A DNA stretch of 30,914 nt from Pseudomonadota bacterium (GCA_023390055.1 JAEWDP010000055.1:1-30914); one strand, 5' to 3'. Counted from the stretch's first letter, positions 16,225 to 25,414 are shown. Program-made: numbers and translations. Notes: generated by a model from the sequence alone, not told the origin.

Positions 16225-16884
16225 ATGAGTCCACAAAAGGACCAGCTTCCCAAGACAAGGGGGCATACCACCTATCAGGCGATTCTTGCCGCCATCCGCG
16301 ACGGAATTTACCGGCCAGGCGATCCGTTGAGAGAGGAAGAAGTGGCTACCCGACTAGGCGTCAGCCGGACGCCAGTACGCGAAGCGCTCGGCCGTCTGCA
16401 GGAAAAAGGCCTTCTGGAAGCAGCTCCCGGTCGTGGCGTTGCAGTGTCCATCCTTTCCATGCAGCAGATTTTCGAGCTTTACGCCATGCGTGAAGAACTC
16501 GAAGGCCTCGTGGCCCGCTTTGCCGCCCGCCATGCAACGGATGCAGAAATTGCCAACTTGCATCGCATCAATGAAAATTTTTCCACATCCGGCGATGATC
16601 CCGTCACAGCCGCACAATGGAATCGGGAATTTCATGCGCGGCTCTATGACGCCGCGCGCAACCGGTACCTGCGGCAGGCTGTCGAAGATCTCCAAGAAAC
16701 AATCGCTTTGTTGCCCGACACCACCTTTATTCTGGAAGGTCGCACAGACAGGGCCGCAAAAGAACATGCTGTAATTCTCGAGGCCATACAACAGCACGAC
16801 ACGGAAACTGCAGAAAAGGCCGCTGTCGATCACATCAAGGCAGCACTCACCATAAGGCTTCAGATTACCAATACAGAAGCCTAG
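16225..16884 (+). CDS. GntR-family (FCD domain) transcriptional regulator
   Basis: 219 residues. A winged helix-turn-helix occupies residues ~14-75 (GIYRPGDPLREEEVATRLGVSRTPVREALGRL in outline, wing GRGVAVSIL). The helical FCD domain has the metal-ligand pattern NREFHARLYDAARN, KEHAVILEAI and VDHIKAAL. FCD proteins respond to small carboxylates. It lies between the divergent P450 gene and the downstream tcuAB pair, which handles a tricarboxylate-like substrate, so either or both could be its target. It is separate from the LysR-type TcuR that controls tcu genes in Salmonella. Confidence 0.88.
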   Translation: MSPQKDQLPKTRGHTTYQAILAAIRDGIYRPGDPLREEEVATRLGVSRTPVREALGRLQEKGLLEAAPGRGVAVSILSMQQIFELYAMREELEGLVARFAARHATDAEIANLHRINENFSTSGDDPVTAAQWNREFHARLYDAARNRYLRQAVEDLQETIALLPDTTFILEGRTDRAAKEHAVILEAIQQHDTETAEKAAVDHIKAALTIRLQITNTEA

Positions 16885-17691
16885 ATGGCGTAACGGGCTG
16901 GTCCCAGCCAGATTGCTGGTGGGAGTCATCCCTCACAATGCAGGTATCGCGGAGTCAGGTCAGACCTGCTCCAACCACCAGGAGGAATGACCGTGAAGAA
17001 CAAGGAGCGACGTCGGAACGGATCGAGACACGAGATGTCCGCGCCATCCTGCAGAGATCTCAACTGGCCTGAAGCCGCTTCCCCTACTGGAGATCGGCAA
17101 GTTGACACTCCCGTCATTTCCGCACATATCCAGCCTTGAAAAGTCGAGATCAGATTGGCAGTTTGCCTCAGGGCATTACGAATCCTCGGCTTTCCAGAAT
17201 AAGGAGGCGCTCCAGAGTGCCTACCGTCTTTGTACTTCATGATAAAGGTCGACGTAACATAAGTCTCTGGCTGGTTCTCTCAGATTTATCGGATTCCCGC
17301 CCTCAACTCACGCGCGCCTCCCATCAGTAGGGCGACCCTCACCGCCAAACGTCCCCTCGATTAAATCTATCTAGATTAACCTTAACTTGTTGCAAGTGCC
17401 GATCGACAACCCGCCGTTGTCGATCGTGTGGAGTGCAGATGGACGTCAAAAGTCCAACAACAAATGGGTGCTTCGCTGGATAGGACTGCCAGGTCACACA
17501 TTACACGCTGGACCTCAATTGAGTGACTGCGGACAACACAATCCGCAAAATGCCGCCATCACGCTTGTAGCCGATGGAATAGTCATACTGCAGCACAGTG
17601 ACCACCGATGCCACGCCGTTGACAATGGCAAAATCTCGTCATAGTCATCGTATACAAATGCATGCAGAGATGTAACAGGACAGAGTACCTT
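16885..17691. other. 807-bp intergenic stretch upstream of tcuA with possible gene remnants
   Basis: No intact gene is recognised. AGGAGG at 16980-16985 precedes a short frame (GTG 16993 or ATG 16987, stop 17137-17139) of 48-50 residues beginning with a basic stretch; it could be the stump of a lost gene. Another short frame around 17125-17240 carries ASGHYESSAFQNKEALQSAY, faintly like the end of an EthD-type domain; this is only a guess. Further along are ATCTATCTAGAT (17365-17376) and a hairpin at 17400-17426. The stretch is far longer than neighbouring gaps and suggests decay or insertion upstream of tcuA. Confidence 0.35.
17400..17426. other. Perfect 11-bp hairpin upstream of tcuA
   Basis: CGATCGACAAC (17400-17410) and GTTGTCGATCG (17416-17426) form a perfect inverted repeat with a 5-nt loop. 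No U-tract follows. It could be a regulator-binding palindrome or a leader hairpin in the tcuAB mRNA. Confidence 0.5.
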
Positions 17692-19125
17692 ATGAGCGAT
17701 CGTTTCAACGGATATGACATTCTTGTCGTTGGTGGCGGCAATGCAGCACTATGTGCTGCCATAAGCGCCCGACGCGAAGGAGCGTCTGTGCTTGTCGTTG
17801 AGGCCGCTCCCAGATTTTACCGTGGCGGCAATACCCGGCATACGCGCAACATGCGCTGTGCTCACGACCACGCAACCGACACGCTTTCCGGTCCCTATCC
17901 TGAAGACGAGTTTTTCGAGGACCTTTGGCGCGTCACCGGTGGAAATACGGACGAAAAGCTCGCTCGTATGATGATTGCCGAATCCAAGCACATGCTGGGT
18001 TGGATCGCTGAACAGGGCGTCCGTTTTCAGCCATCGCTTGGTGGAACACTCAGCCTCGGGCGAACCAATTCGTTCTTTCTGGGTGGCGGCCGCGCAATGC
18101 TCAACGCGCTATACCGCACGGCAGAAGGACTAGGCGTCGATGTCGTTTATGATGCCGAAGTCATCGGGCTCGACATTGCAGACGGCCATTTCAGGTCGGC
18201 AACGGTGCGCCACGATGGTCGGGACCAGATTGTCACTGCTAAGGCCCTTATTGCTGCATCGGGCGGGTTTGAGGCAAACATAGACTGGCTGAAGGTCGGG
18301 TGGGGAGACATTGCGGAAAACTTCCTAATTCGCGGAACACCTTATAATCGTGGATCCCTCTTGAAGATCCTTCTCGACCAGGGTGTTCAACAGATCGGCG
18401 ATCCGACCCAGTGTCATGCAGTAGCGATCGATGCACGTGCACCGAAATTCGACGGTGGCATCATTACCCGCCTCGATTGTGTCGTCTTCGGAATTGTCGT
18501 CAACAAGCATGCTGAACGTTTCTACGACGAGGGCGAGGATGTCTGGCCGAAACGTTATGCAATCTGGGGCCGCCTTGTCGCAGCACAGCCAGACCAGATT
18601 GCCTACATCATCTTCGATGCTCGCTCTCTGGAGCTTTTCATGCCGTCACTCTACCCGCCGATCAGGGCGAACACCATCGCGGAGCTGGCGAATAAGCTTG
18701 AATTGCCGGCACCCGAACTAGAGACAACGCTGACGAAGTTCAATGATGCCGTTCAGCCCGGCACCTTCGACCACACGATACTTGACGACTGTCGGACCGA
18801 GGGTCTTTCACCACCGAAGAGCCATTGGGCGAGGCGGATCGAAACCGCTCCATTCTATGCTTATCCGGTACGACCAGGCATCACCTTCACCTATCTTGGC
18901 GTACGGGTCAACGAACAGGCCCGCATGCTCATGAACAATGGGCAGCCGGCCGCCAACATGTTCGCCGCCGGGGAAATCATGGCAGGAAACGTTCTCGGTC
19001 AAGGCTATGCGGCAGGCATCGGCATGACCATCGGCGGCGTCTTCGGCCGTATTGCCGGACGCGAGGCCGCTGCGGAGCTGCAAATCGGCGCAACCGTGCA
19101 CGCAAACTCTATGGAGACCGCATGA
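17692..19125 (+). CDS. tcuA: FAD-dependent tricarballylate dehydrogenase
   Basis: 477 residues from ATG 17692 (AGGA about 11 nt upstream; an in-frame ATG at 17662 has no better site). It has an N-terminal FAD-binding motif YDILVVGGGNAALCAAISAR and the TcuA-typical GGNTRHTRNMRCAH shortly after, a fumarate-reductase-like fold, and the C-terminal FAD segment MFAAGEIMAGNVLGQGYAAG. TcuA oxidises tricarballylate to cis-aconitate, which enters the citric acid cycle; electrons go to TcuB. The following gene is tcuB, overlapping by 4 bp. Close relatives may oxidise other tricarboxylate- or succinate-like compounds, so the exact substrate is not proven. Cytoplasmic, associated with the membrane protein TcuB. 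Confidence 0.9.
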   Translation: MSDRFNGYDILVVGGGNAALCAAISARREGASVLVVEAAPRFYRGGNTRHTRNMRCAHDHATDTLSGPYPEDEFFEDLWRVTGGNTDEKLARMMIAESKHMLGWIAEQGVRFQPSLGGTLSLGRTNSFFLGGGRAMLNALYRTAEGLGVDVVYDAEVIGLDIADGHFRSATVRHDGRDQIVTAKALIAASGGFEANIDWLKVGWGDIAENFLIRGTPYNRGSLLKILLDQGVQQIGDPTQCHAVAIDARAPKFDGGIITRLDCVVFGIVVNKHAERFYDEGEDVWPKRYAIWGRLVAAQPDQIAYIIFDARSLELFMPSLYPPIRANTIAELANKLELPAPELETTLTKFNDAVQPGTFDHTILDDCRTEGLSPPKSHWARRIETAPFYAYPVRPGITFTYLGVRVNEQARMLMNNGQPAANMFAAGEIMAGNVLGQGYAAGIGMTIGGVFGRIAGREAAAELQIGATVHANSMETA

Positions 19126-20258
19126 ACATCCACGCACTTGTCGAAGCTTCCCACGCAAGCGCCACACTGGAAGAAGCCGACCGGCTGATGACGGTATGCA
19201 ATTCCTGTCGTTATTGCGAAGGGCTATGTGCGGTCTTTCCCGCCATGGAGATGCGCCGGTCGTTTTCGGATGGGGATCTCAATTATCTGGCAAACCTCTG
19301 TCACAACTGCGGTGCGTGCCTGCCTGACTGTCAGTTTTCGCCGCCACACGAATTCAATGTCAACGTCCCGCAAACCCTCGCAAAGCTTCGTGGCGATACT
19401 TACCAGACGTATGCCTGGCCGCGACCACTCTCAGGGCTCTTCGCACGCAATGGTCTGGCAATCAGCCTGATTGCAGCGTTGTCGGTCGCCATTTTCATCG
19501 CTGGTTTCGTTGCATGGAATGATCCCTCCGCCTTTTTCGGCATCCACACGGGACCGGGAGCATTCTATAAACTGATGCCTCATAATGCCATGGCAGCAAT
19601 TTTCATGGCCGCGTCACTCTACGCACTCATAGCTATTGTCATGAGTGTACGAAACTTCTGGCTCGATATTGGTGAACAGGCTTCCACCTTAAGGCAAGGC
19701 ACATCCATCTGGCAGGCAATCAAGGACGCCTGTACACTGCGTTACCTTGATGGCGGCGGTGTCGGCTGCATGAACGATGACGATGCGCCGACCGATCGCC
19801 GCAGGCTTTACCACCATTTCACCTTTTATGGCTTCATACTCTGTTTTGCGGCCACATCTGTAGCGACCGTCTACCATTACATCATCGGCCGCGAAGCGCC
19901 CTATTTCTGGTACGATCTGCCTGTTATTCTTGGCACGCTTGGCGGCATCGGTCTCATTATAGGTCCAGTTGGCCTCCTCCTTGCCAAATGGAGTCGTGAT
20001 CCTCTTTTGCGCGATCAGACACGTACAGGAATGGATGTCGCCTTTCTGGTGATGCTGCTCTTGACCAGCGCGACGGGTCTGCTTCTTCTCGTCATGCGAA
20101 CAACGCCTGCCATGGGCGTACTCCTGGCCGTTCACCTCGGTGTCGTGTTCGGACTTTTCATCACCATGCCTTACGGCAAGTTCATGCACGGAATCTATCG
20201 TTTCCTGGCACTCATCCGCTATGCCAAGGAAAGGCGCGAGATGGAACATGGCGCTTGA
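19122..20258 (+). CDS. tcuB: TcuB: Fe-S/membrane electron-transfer protein for tricarballylate oxidation
   Basis: 378 residues from the ATG at 19122, which overlaps the tcuA stop (ATGA); the long upstream open frame is a shadow of tcuA. The N-terminal ferredoxin-like part has two cluster motifs, CNSCRYCEGLC (residue ~26) and CHNCGACLPDC (~62). After residue ~110 follow five to six membrane segments with conserved histidines (HNAMAAIFMA, YHHFTFYGFIL, VYHYII, VHLGVVFGLF), typical of a heme-type quinone-reducing domain. TcuB reoxidises the FAD of TcuA and passes the electrons to the quinone pool. The family is also known as CitB/TcuB. Confidence 0.9.
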   Translation: MNIHALVEASHASATLEEADRLMTVCNSCRYCEGLCAVFPAMEMRRSFSDGDLNYLANLCHNCGACLPDCQFSPPHEFNVNVPQTLAKLRGDTYQTYAWPRPLSGLFARNGLAISLIAALSVAIFIAGFVAWNDPSAFFGIHTGPGAFYKLMPHNAMAAIFMAASLYALIAIVMSVRNFWLDIGEQASTLRQGTSIWQAIKDACTLRYLDGGGVGCMNDDDAPTDRRRLYHHFTFYGFILCFAATSVATVYHYIIGREAPYFWYDLPVILGTLGGIGLIIGPVGLLLAKWSRDPLLRDQTRTGMDVAFLVMLLLTSATGLLLLVMRTTPAMGVLLAVHLGVVFGLFITMPYGKFMHGIYRFLALIRYAKERREMEHGA

Positions 20259-20379
20259 TCCCGTCTTACCCGTCCCGCGCGAACAATTCGGCTGGCGTAA
20301 TGTTTCCACATCCGACGAGGACAAAAGGCTCGATGCCATCGGTTGGAGGATACGCGCAGACGGATTTGCCAGCGGCTGA
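20248..20379 (+). CDS. Possible small ORF after tcuB, 43 residues
   Basis: An ATG at 20248 overlaps the last codons of tcuB by 11 bp and opens a 43-residue frame (MALDPVLPVPREQFGWRNVS.., ending RADGFASG). I do not recognise it. The overlap suggests possible translational coupling, and the purine-rich AAGGCGCGAGATGG before it could serve as a ribosome binding site. It could be a real small protein, or the stump of a longer third tcu gene lost by decay: a tcuC-like transporter is otherwise absent. It could equally be chance. Confidence 0.3.
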   Translation: MALDPVLPVPREQFGWRNVSTSDEDKRLDAIGWRIRADGFASG

Positions 20380-20774
20380 ACTATTTGAGGCTTGCACCTT
20401 CATCGACCGTGACACCAGTGTATGGCTCAGCACCTACAACCGATATTCTGGCGCCTTTCGACAATAGTCTAGCATCATCAGTGCGAACCTCTGATCGGCC
20501 CATTGCCGCAGATAAAACGTCTTCCCAAGAAAATATCACCTGGTGAACCCATCATGCAGTTCGTCAGCTACGGTCATCTCACCGTGTCCGGGTATCGAAT
20601 GCGACATTACGCTTCGCTACGTCGTTCTTGCAAACGGCTGGAGTTTTCACCACATATTTCGTGACGCACCTGTGACGATCTGGCGTTTTCCACTGTCGGC
20701 TGCGGCAATTTGTAAGCTGCCCGATGCGTGCACAATGCCATATATACAGAAGATCCGATATGAGAGGAAGATCG
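20380..20774. other. Intergenic stretch before the DUF983 gene
   Basis: About 395 bp in which I see no convincing gene, repeat or terminator. It presumably contains the promoter of the DUF983 gene. Confidence 0.4.
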
Positions 20775-21191
20775 ATGACGACGGAATGGCCTCCGCTCCC
20801 GCCGGTTCAGACCGGAATTCGTGGTCTATGCCCACGTTGTGGGCAAGGACACCTCTTTGACGGGTTTCTCAAGCTGAAACCCAGATGCGAGGCCTGCGAT
20901 CTTGACTATTCCTTTGCCGATCCCGCTGACGGACCGGCCTTTTTCGTGATCTGCATCGCTTGTGTTCCCGCGATAGCCATGGCCGCATGGATCGAGATCT
21001 CCTTCGCGCCGGCATTCTGGGTGCATATGTTGACCTCGTTTCCGATCATCTTGCTGGCATGCCTGCTACCGCTCAGACCCTTGAAGGGCTGGTTTGTAAA
21101 CAGTCAATTCTTTTTCAAGGCGGCAGAAGGTCAGATTGACCGGGAATTCAGACATTCTGCCCCTCAAATGCCTGCAAACGATGCGAGTTGA
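20775..21191 (+). CDS. DUF983 family membrane protein
   Basis: 138 residues from the ATG at 20775, preceded by GAGAGGAAG at ideal distance; longer in-frame starts at 20724 and 20760 lack such a site. The N-terminus carries two Cys pairs, GLCPRCGQGHLFDG and RCEACDLDYS, resembling a zinc ribbon, followed by two membrane segments (FFVICIACVPAIAMAAWIEI and MLTSFPIILLACLLPL). This Cys-pair/double-helix layout is the DUF983 family, widespread in alphaproteobacteria and without an agreed function. The gene stands alone here, with wide gaps on both sides. Confidence 0.85.
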   Translation: MTTEWPPLPPVQTGIRGLCPRCGQGHLFDGFLKLKPRCEACDLDYSFADPADGPAFFVICIACVPAIAMAAWIEISFAPAFWVHMLTSFPIILLACLLPLRPLKGWFVNSQFFFKAAEGQIDREFRHSAPQMPANDAS

Positions 21192-21772
21192 CGCCGCGCC
21201 TTTAGATGTCCGGGCCTGTCGGTATTGAAGAGAGCCGCGCCTCCGCGGTAGTCGATCTCGGCGCGGAGACCGCGACACGTGCCGGTTGGATTTCACGTTC
21301 CTCCTTCCCTTTGCCGTTTCATTTTTTCATTCGGGCGGCAGGTCATCTTGCGATCCTGACGCTCATGGAATTTCCAGGAGCCCCGAGGGCTCATAGATAT
21401 TCATTCACGGATGCAATGATGCCAATTGCGTCTGGCTGACACCCTTGTGCGGCCCACAAAAAAACCAACGGCGCATTCCCGGGAAACAAATCGTCCTCGC
21501 AGTGCAATTCAGTTCTCCGGGACGCAACACAAGAACCCCTCCTGTTAGTGGTGTTGCAATTACAATTGCGGCTCCCACCATCACCACGGTTCCGACTGAC
21601 TTGCGCTCCAAATACCGAAGCAGAAAAGCTTCGCCATCTTGCGGAACTCAAGGCTTGCTAAGCCAGTTCCACTCTGGTTGACTGTCGTTAGCCACATCGA
21701 GAGTACACAAGCGAACGCGCCAAGATACCTCGAATTGCGACAGCGCGTGATCCCCAATAGAAAGGTGAACCC
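21192..21772. other. Intergenic stretch between the DUF983 and catalase genes
   Basis: About 580 bp without a recognised gene. On the minus strand a frame near 21405-21611 includes a hydrophobic run (VGTVVMVGAAIVIATPLTGG) that could be a membrane segment of a small or decayed protein; it starts with TTG and has no family match that I know. The catalase promoter must lie in the right part; no clear OxyR-type site was found. Confidence 0.35.
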
Positions 21773-23281
21773 ATGTCAGATAAAGGCAATTCCAACACGT
21801 TTCCGGCCAAAGGTTCCACGACTGGGGCCGGCGCTCCCGCCGCCAGCGACCGCAACTCCCTCACTATCGGCAATGATGGCCCTATCCTGCTGCACGATGT
21901 CCATTTTCTGGAGCAGATGGCACATTTTAATCGCGAGAAGGTGCCCGAGCGTCAACCCCATGCGAAAGGTGCGGGTGCCTTCGGTGTATTCGAAACCACC
22001 GAGGACGTCTCTGCGTACACGAAGGCCGCGTTGTTTCAGAAGGGTGCGTCGACAGAAATGCTCGCGCGCTTCTCCACAGTGGCTGGAGAGATGGGCAGCC
22101 CCGACACCTGGCGTGACGTCCGTGGCTTCTCACTGAAGTTCTACACCAGCGAGGGCAATTACGACCTCGTCGGCAACAATACGCCGATCTTCTTCGTTCG
22201 AGACCCGATGAAATTCCCGCATTTTATCCGTAGCCAGAAGCGTCTCCCCGATTCCGGCCTGCGGGACAACCACATGCAGTGGGATTTCTGGACCAGCAAT
22301 CCGGAAAGTGCGCATCAGGTAACATACGTGATGGGTGTTCGTGGTCTCCCGCGCAGTTGGCGGAACATGAACGGCTACGGCTCACACACCTATATGTGGT
22401 ATAATGCGAACGGCGAGAAGTTCTGGGTCAAGTATCACTTCCATACCGACCAGGGCATGGCCTTCTTCAACAATGCTGAAGCCTCAGCAATGGCTGGCGC
22501 AGATGCCGACTGTCATCGCCGGGACTTGTTTGAGGCCATTGAACGCGGCGAACATCCAAGCTGGACCCTTTCGGTACAGATCATGCCCTATGCCGACGCA
22601 CAGACCTATCGATTCAATCCCTTCGACTTGACCAAGGTCTGGCCACATGCGGACTATCCTCTGGTCAAGGTCGGCAAGATGACGCTTAATCGCAATCCGG
22701 AGAACTTTTTCGCCCAGATCGAACAGGCAGCATTCTCGCCTGGCAATACGGTTCCCGGCATTGGCCTCTCCCCGGACAAGATGCTCCTCGGACGCGCTTT
22801 TGCCTACAATGATGCGCAGCGCAACCGGATTGGAACAAATTTCCATCAATTGCCGGTCAACCAACCGAAGGTGCCCGTGAATACCTACATGTTCGATGGC
22901 CAGATGGCTTATCAGCATACTGGAAATGCACCGGTCTATGTTCCTAACAGTGGTGGCCGCGATTGGGCCGACACGACCGGGGTCATGCCTGATGGCTGGG
23001 AAGCCGATGGCGCGATGGTGCGGAGCGCGTATACGCTCCGCAAGGATGACGATGATTTCGGCCAGCCGGGCGCAATGGTCCGAAATGTATTGACCGATGA
23101 CCAGCGCACCCAACTGGTGGAAACAGTTTCTGGTAGTCTGCTCGGTGGCGTGCGAGAACCTGTCTTAAGCCGCGCTCTTGATTACTGGAAGAGCATTGAT
23201 GACGACGTCGGTAGGCGCATCGAGGAGAAAGTAAACCAGGGCAATGCAACGAAGCCGGCCGAAGGCATGGGTGAAGGCTAA
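21773..23281 (+). CDS. katA: Monofunctional heme catalase
   Basis: 502 residues, the length of small-subunit clade catalases. The distal histidine is His63 in PERQPHAKGAGAFG, the distal asparagine Asn136 in GNNTPIFF, and the proximal heme-ligand tyrosine Tyr345 in RAFAYNDAQRNR. The NADPH/heme-pocket region (FWVKYHFHTDQG) is intact. It converts hydrogen peroxide to water and oxygen in the cytoplasm. A good AAAGGTG site precedes the ATG. It is transcribed alone; a hairpin 70 bp after the stop may end the transcript. The proximal motif RAFAYNDAQ differs from the commoner RLFSYPDTH, but the essential tyrosine is kept. Confidence 0.95.
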   Translation: MSDKGNSNTFPAKGSTTGAGAPAASDRNSLTIGNDGPILLHDVHFLEQMAHFNREKVPERQPHAKGAGAFGVFETTEDVSAYTKAALFQKGASTEMLARFSTVAGEMGSPDTWRDVRGFSLKFYTSEGNYDLVGNNTPIFFVRDPMKFPHFIRSQKRLPDSGLRDNHMQWDFWTSNPESAHQVTYVMGVRGLPRSWRNMNGYGSHTYMWYNANGEKFWVKYHFHTDQGMAFFNNAEASAMAGADADCHRRDLFEAIERGEHPSWTLSVQIMPYADAQTYRFNPFDLTKVWPHADYPLVKVGKMTLNRNPENFFAQIEQAAFSPGNTVPGIGLSPDKMLLGRAFAYNDAQRNRIGTNFHQLPVNQPKVPVNTYMFDGQMAYQHTGNAPVYVPNSGGRDWADTTGVMPDGWEADGAMVRSAYTLRKDDDDFGQPGAMVRNVLTDDQRTQLVETVSGSLLGGVREPVLSRALDYWKSIDDDVGRRIEEKVNQGNATKPAEGMGEG

Positions 23282-23352
23282 GTCTTGTTAGGCATTTGCA
23301 TGGTGCTGAGGCCATCAGCTATCAATAACGGCTGAACCGCCGACACCCCACA

Positions 23353-23381
23353 GGGAGCGCATACTGAGTGTGCGCTCTCCC
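23353..23381 (+). terminator. Candidate terminator hairpin after katA
   Basis: AGCGCATAC and GTGTGCGCT pair over 9 bp (one G-T) around a 3-nt loop, with GGG/CCC extending the base across a small bulge. It lies about 70 bp after the catalase stop. There is no U-run, so the call rests on position and stem strength. Confidence 0.45.
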
Positions 23382-23720
23382 ATTATCGACCACAACCAAC
23401 TAAGCGTAAACCTTCCAGGGCCTTCATTCATAAATCGCCGCAAACGCTGCAGGTCCCTTTGTCACGGCACGGTCGCGGTCTTTATCTCGAAATTGCAGTT
23501 GGTGGCTTCCAACATCGACTTAACCTAGCCTGGAAGCTGTGCGGCTTGGAACGTCAGACTGCATGACGCCTTCGAGGCGAAGTTTCTGACTTCCGCGAAC
23601 GAGAATACTCGTCCTCGCAGAGCTACTCGCCGAATTCAGGCAGCAACTTGGTCGACCTTACGGATGATCCGTCGCATGAAATCGATCCGGGCCCGGCTAC
23701 CACGGTGCATCAGGCTCGGA
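23382..23720. other. Gap between katA and the flavoprotein gene
   Basis: About 340 bp between two genes that end towards each other. No gene or clear repeat was recognised; only short meaningless frames cross it. Confidence 0.4.
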
Positions 23721-25127
23721 TCAATGGTCTTGCACCGTTGATGAATCGGACGGCTTCTGCTCGGCGACGAGTGTCGGCAGCAGCTCCGAAACGGTTGGGT
23801 GGATGCGGAGCGATCGCCTGAGCGCTTCGGCCGGTGCGCGCGTATGAACGAGATCAACGACACTCTGTACTGCCTCGTCGCCACTGGTACCGAGGATTGA
23901 TGCGCCTAACAGCCTGCCTGTGGCCGCGTCCGACACGATCTTCATAAGGCCCGTTGTTTCTCCTTTTTCGACTGCACGCGCCACGCGCGTCATTGGACGC
24001 TTTCCGACGAGGACAGAATAGCCAGCCCGTCGGGCTTCGTCCTCGCCCAAACCAACTCGTCCCAACGGCGGGTCGGTGTAGAGCGCATAGATGGACGGAC
24101 GCTCCGAGACCTTTCGTCCGGAATTGTGGAGCAGATTCTCGGCGACGATTTCATAGTCGTTGTAGGATGTGTGGGTGAAGGCCCCACGTCCGTTGCAGTC
24201 ACCGAGGGCCCAGATGCCCGGCACATTTGTCTCCAACGCGTCGTCGCACTGAATGTATCCGCGCTCGTCCAATGCGATACCTGCCAGATCGAGACCTAAG
24301 TCGTCGGTGTTGGGCCTGCGGCCGACCGCAAGCAGCACATGGCTGCCAATCACTTCGGTCTCGCCTTGGTCGCACGACAGCTTCACCACCTTTTGCTCGC
24401 CGCGCCGTTCAAACGAGATACATTCCGCGCCGAGGTGGAAGCAGATGTTCTCGGTTTGCAGCATCGCCAAGATGGCTTGCGAGATATCGTGGTCCTCACG
24501 CGCCAGGAGATGTGACCTCCGATGCACCACAGTAACCCGCGAGCCGAAGCGGGCGAACATCTGCGCAAATTCGAGGCCGACATAGCCGCCGCCGACGATC
24601 ACGAGATGCTCGGGGACGAGTTCGAGGTCAAGAATAGTGGAATTGGTCAGATAGCCGATGTCGTACGTGCCTGAGTAGTTGGGAACGAATGCGCGGCCGC
24701 CGACATTGAGATAAATACGAGATGCGGCTATCCGCTCATCACCAACTTGCATCTCGTCGGCCGAGGTGAAGCGCGCATGCCCTTCAATCAGCGAAAGGTT
24801 AGGCACACTGCGTAGCCAGCGGGCCAATCTGCCACGCGAGTCTTCAATGACGCTATCCTTGCGTGCCTTTATCGCCTTGATGTCAACACCTACCGGACCA
24901 ATACCTGTGACCCCGTATTGTCCGGCGCGGCGCACGATGTTTGCGGCCGAAGCGCTGGCGAGCATGGTCTTTGTCGGGGTGCAGCCGGTGTTGACGCAAG
25001 TGCCGCCGAGAAAACGACGCTCGACCAGTGCCGTCTTCATGCCAGCGCCCGCTAGCCTGGCCGCCAATGATGGGCCTGCCTGTCCCGCGCCGACTACAAT
25101 GGCGTCAAATCTTCTGGGTTTGGTCAT
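23721..25127 (-). CDS. MerA-like FAD/NAD(P)-dependent disulfide oxidoreductase
   Basis: 468 residues from the ATG at 25127, which has GGAAAGAG upstream; an ATG eight codons earlier (25151) has no site. Layout: FAD-binding FDAIVVGAGQAGPSLAARL at the start, redox-active disulfide GGTCVNTGCTPTKT (Cys44/Cys49), NAD(P)-binding LVIVGGGYVGLEFAQMF near 170-190, FAD segment IWALGDCNGRGAF, and dimerisation domain with the HPTVSELLPTL histidine. The protein most resembles mercuric-reductase-like proteins, but it lacks both the N-terminal HMA domain and the C-terminal Cys pair that bind mercury, so true MerA activity is unlikely. It may reduce another disulfide or quinone. No lipoyl-complex genes are nearby, arguing against dihydrolipoyl dehydrogenase. 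Confidence 0.88.
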   Translation of the reverse strand: MTKPRRFDAIVVGAGQAGPSLAARLAGAGMKTALVERRFLGGTCVNTGCTPTKTMLASASAANIVRRAGQYGVTGIGPVGVDIKAIKARKDSVIEDSRGRLARWLRSVPNLSLIEGHARFTSADEMQVGDERIAASRIYLNVGGRAFVPNYSGTYDIGYLTNSTILDLELVPEHLVIVGGGYVGLEFAQMFARFGSRVTVVHRRSHLLAREDHDISQAILAMLQTENICFHLGAECISFERRGEQKVVKLSCDQGETEVIGSHVLLAVGRRPNTDDLGLDLAGIALDERGYIQCDDALETNVPGIWALGDCNGRGAFTHTSYNDYEIVAENLLHNSGRKVSERPSIYALYTDPPLGRVGLGEDEARRAGYSVLVGKRPMTRVARAVEKGETTGLMKIVSDAATGRLLGASILGTSGDEAVQSVVDLVHTRAPAEALRRSLRIHPTVSELLPTLVAEQKPSDSSTVQDH

Positions 25128-25414
25128 TGGTGAGCTCTTTCCGCGAGCCATGTCGCGATTTGGCGATGCACGATATCCGCTTGGCGACCGTCTGTGGTCG
25201 TCCTAACGTGACGCGAAATTTCGACTGTGGTGCATAGTCCCGCAGCCAGTAAAATGAATGTCCTCTTCTTGGTCAAGACAATTCCGACTGGGTGGTTCGG
25301 CAAGATTTCCGAGCAACTCCCGATATTGCTATCTAACTTCGTTACAGTCGTTGCGAATTGATTTCCTGATCTTGCACCCAAATTTTATCCAGGTTGAGTT
25401 CGCTCCGGCGATTG

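Noticed and set aside
18825..19121. N-terminal extension of the tcuB frame
   Set aside because: It lies wholly within tcuA in another frame and is Arg/His-rich; the ATG at 19122 overlapping the tcuA stop is the natural start.
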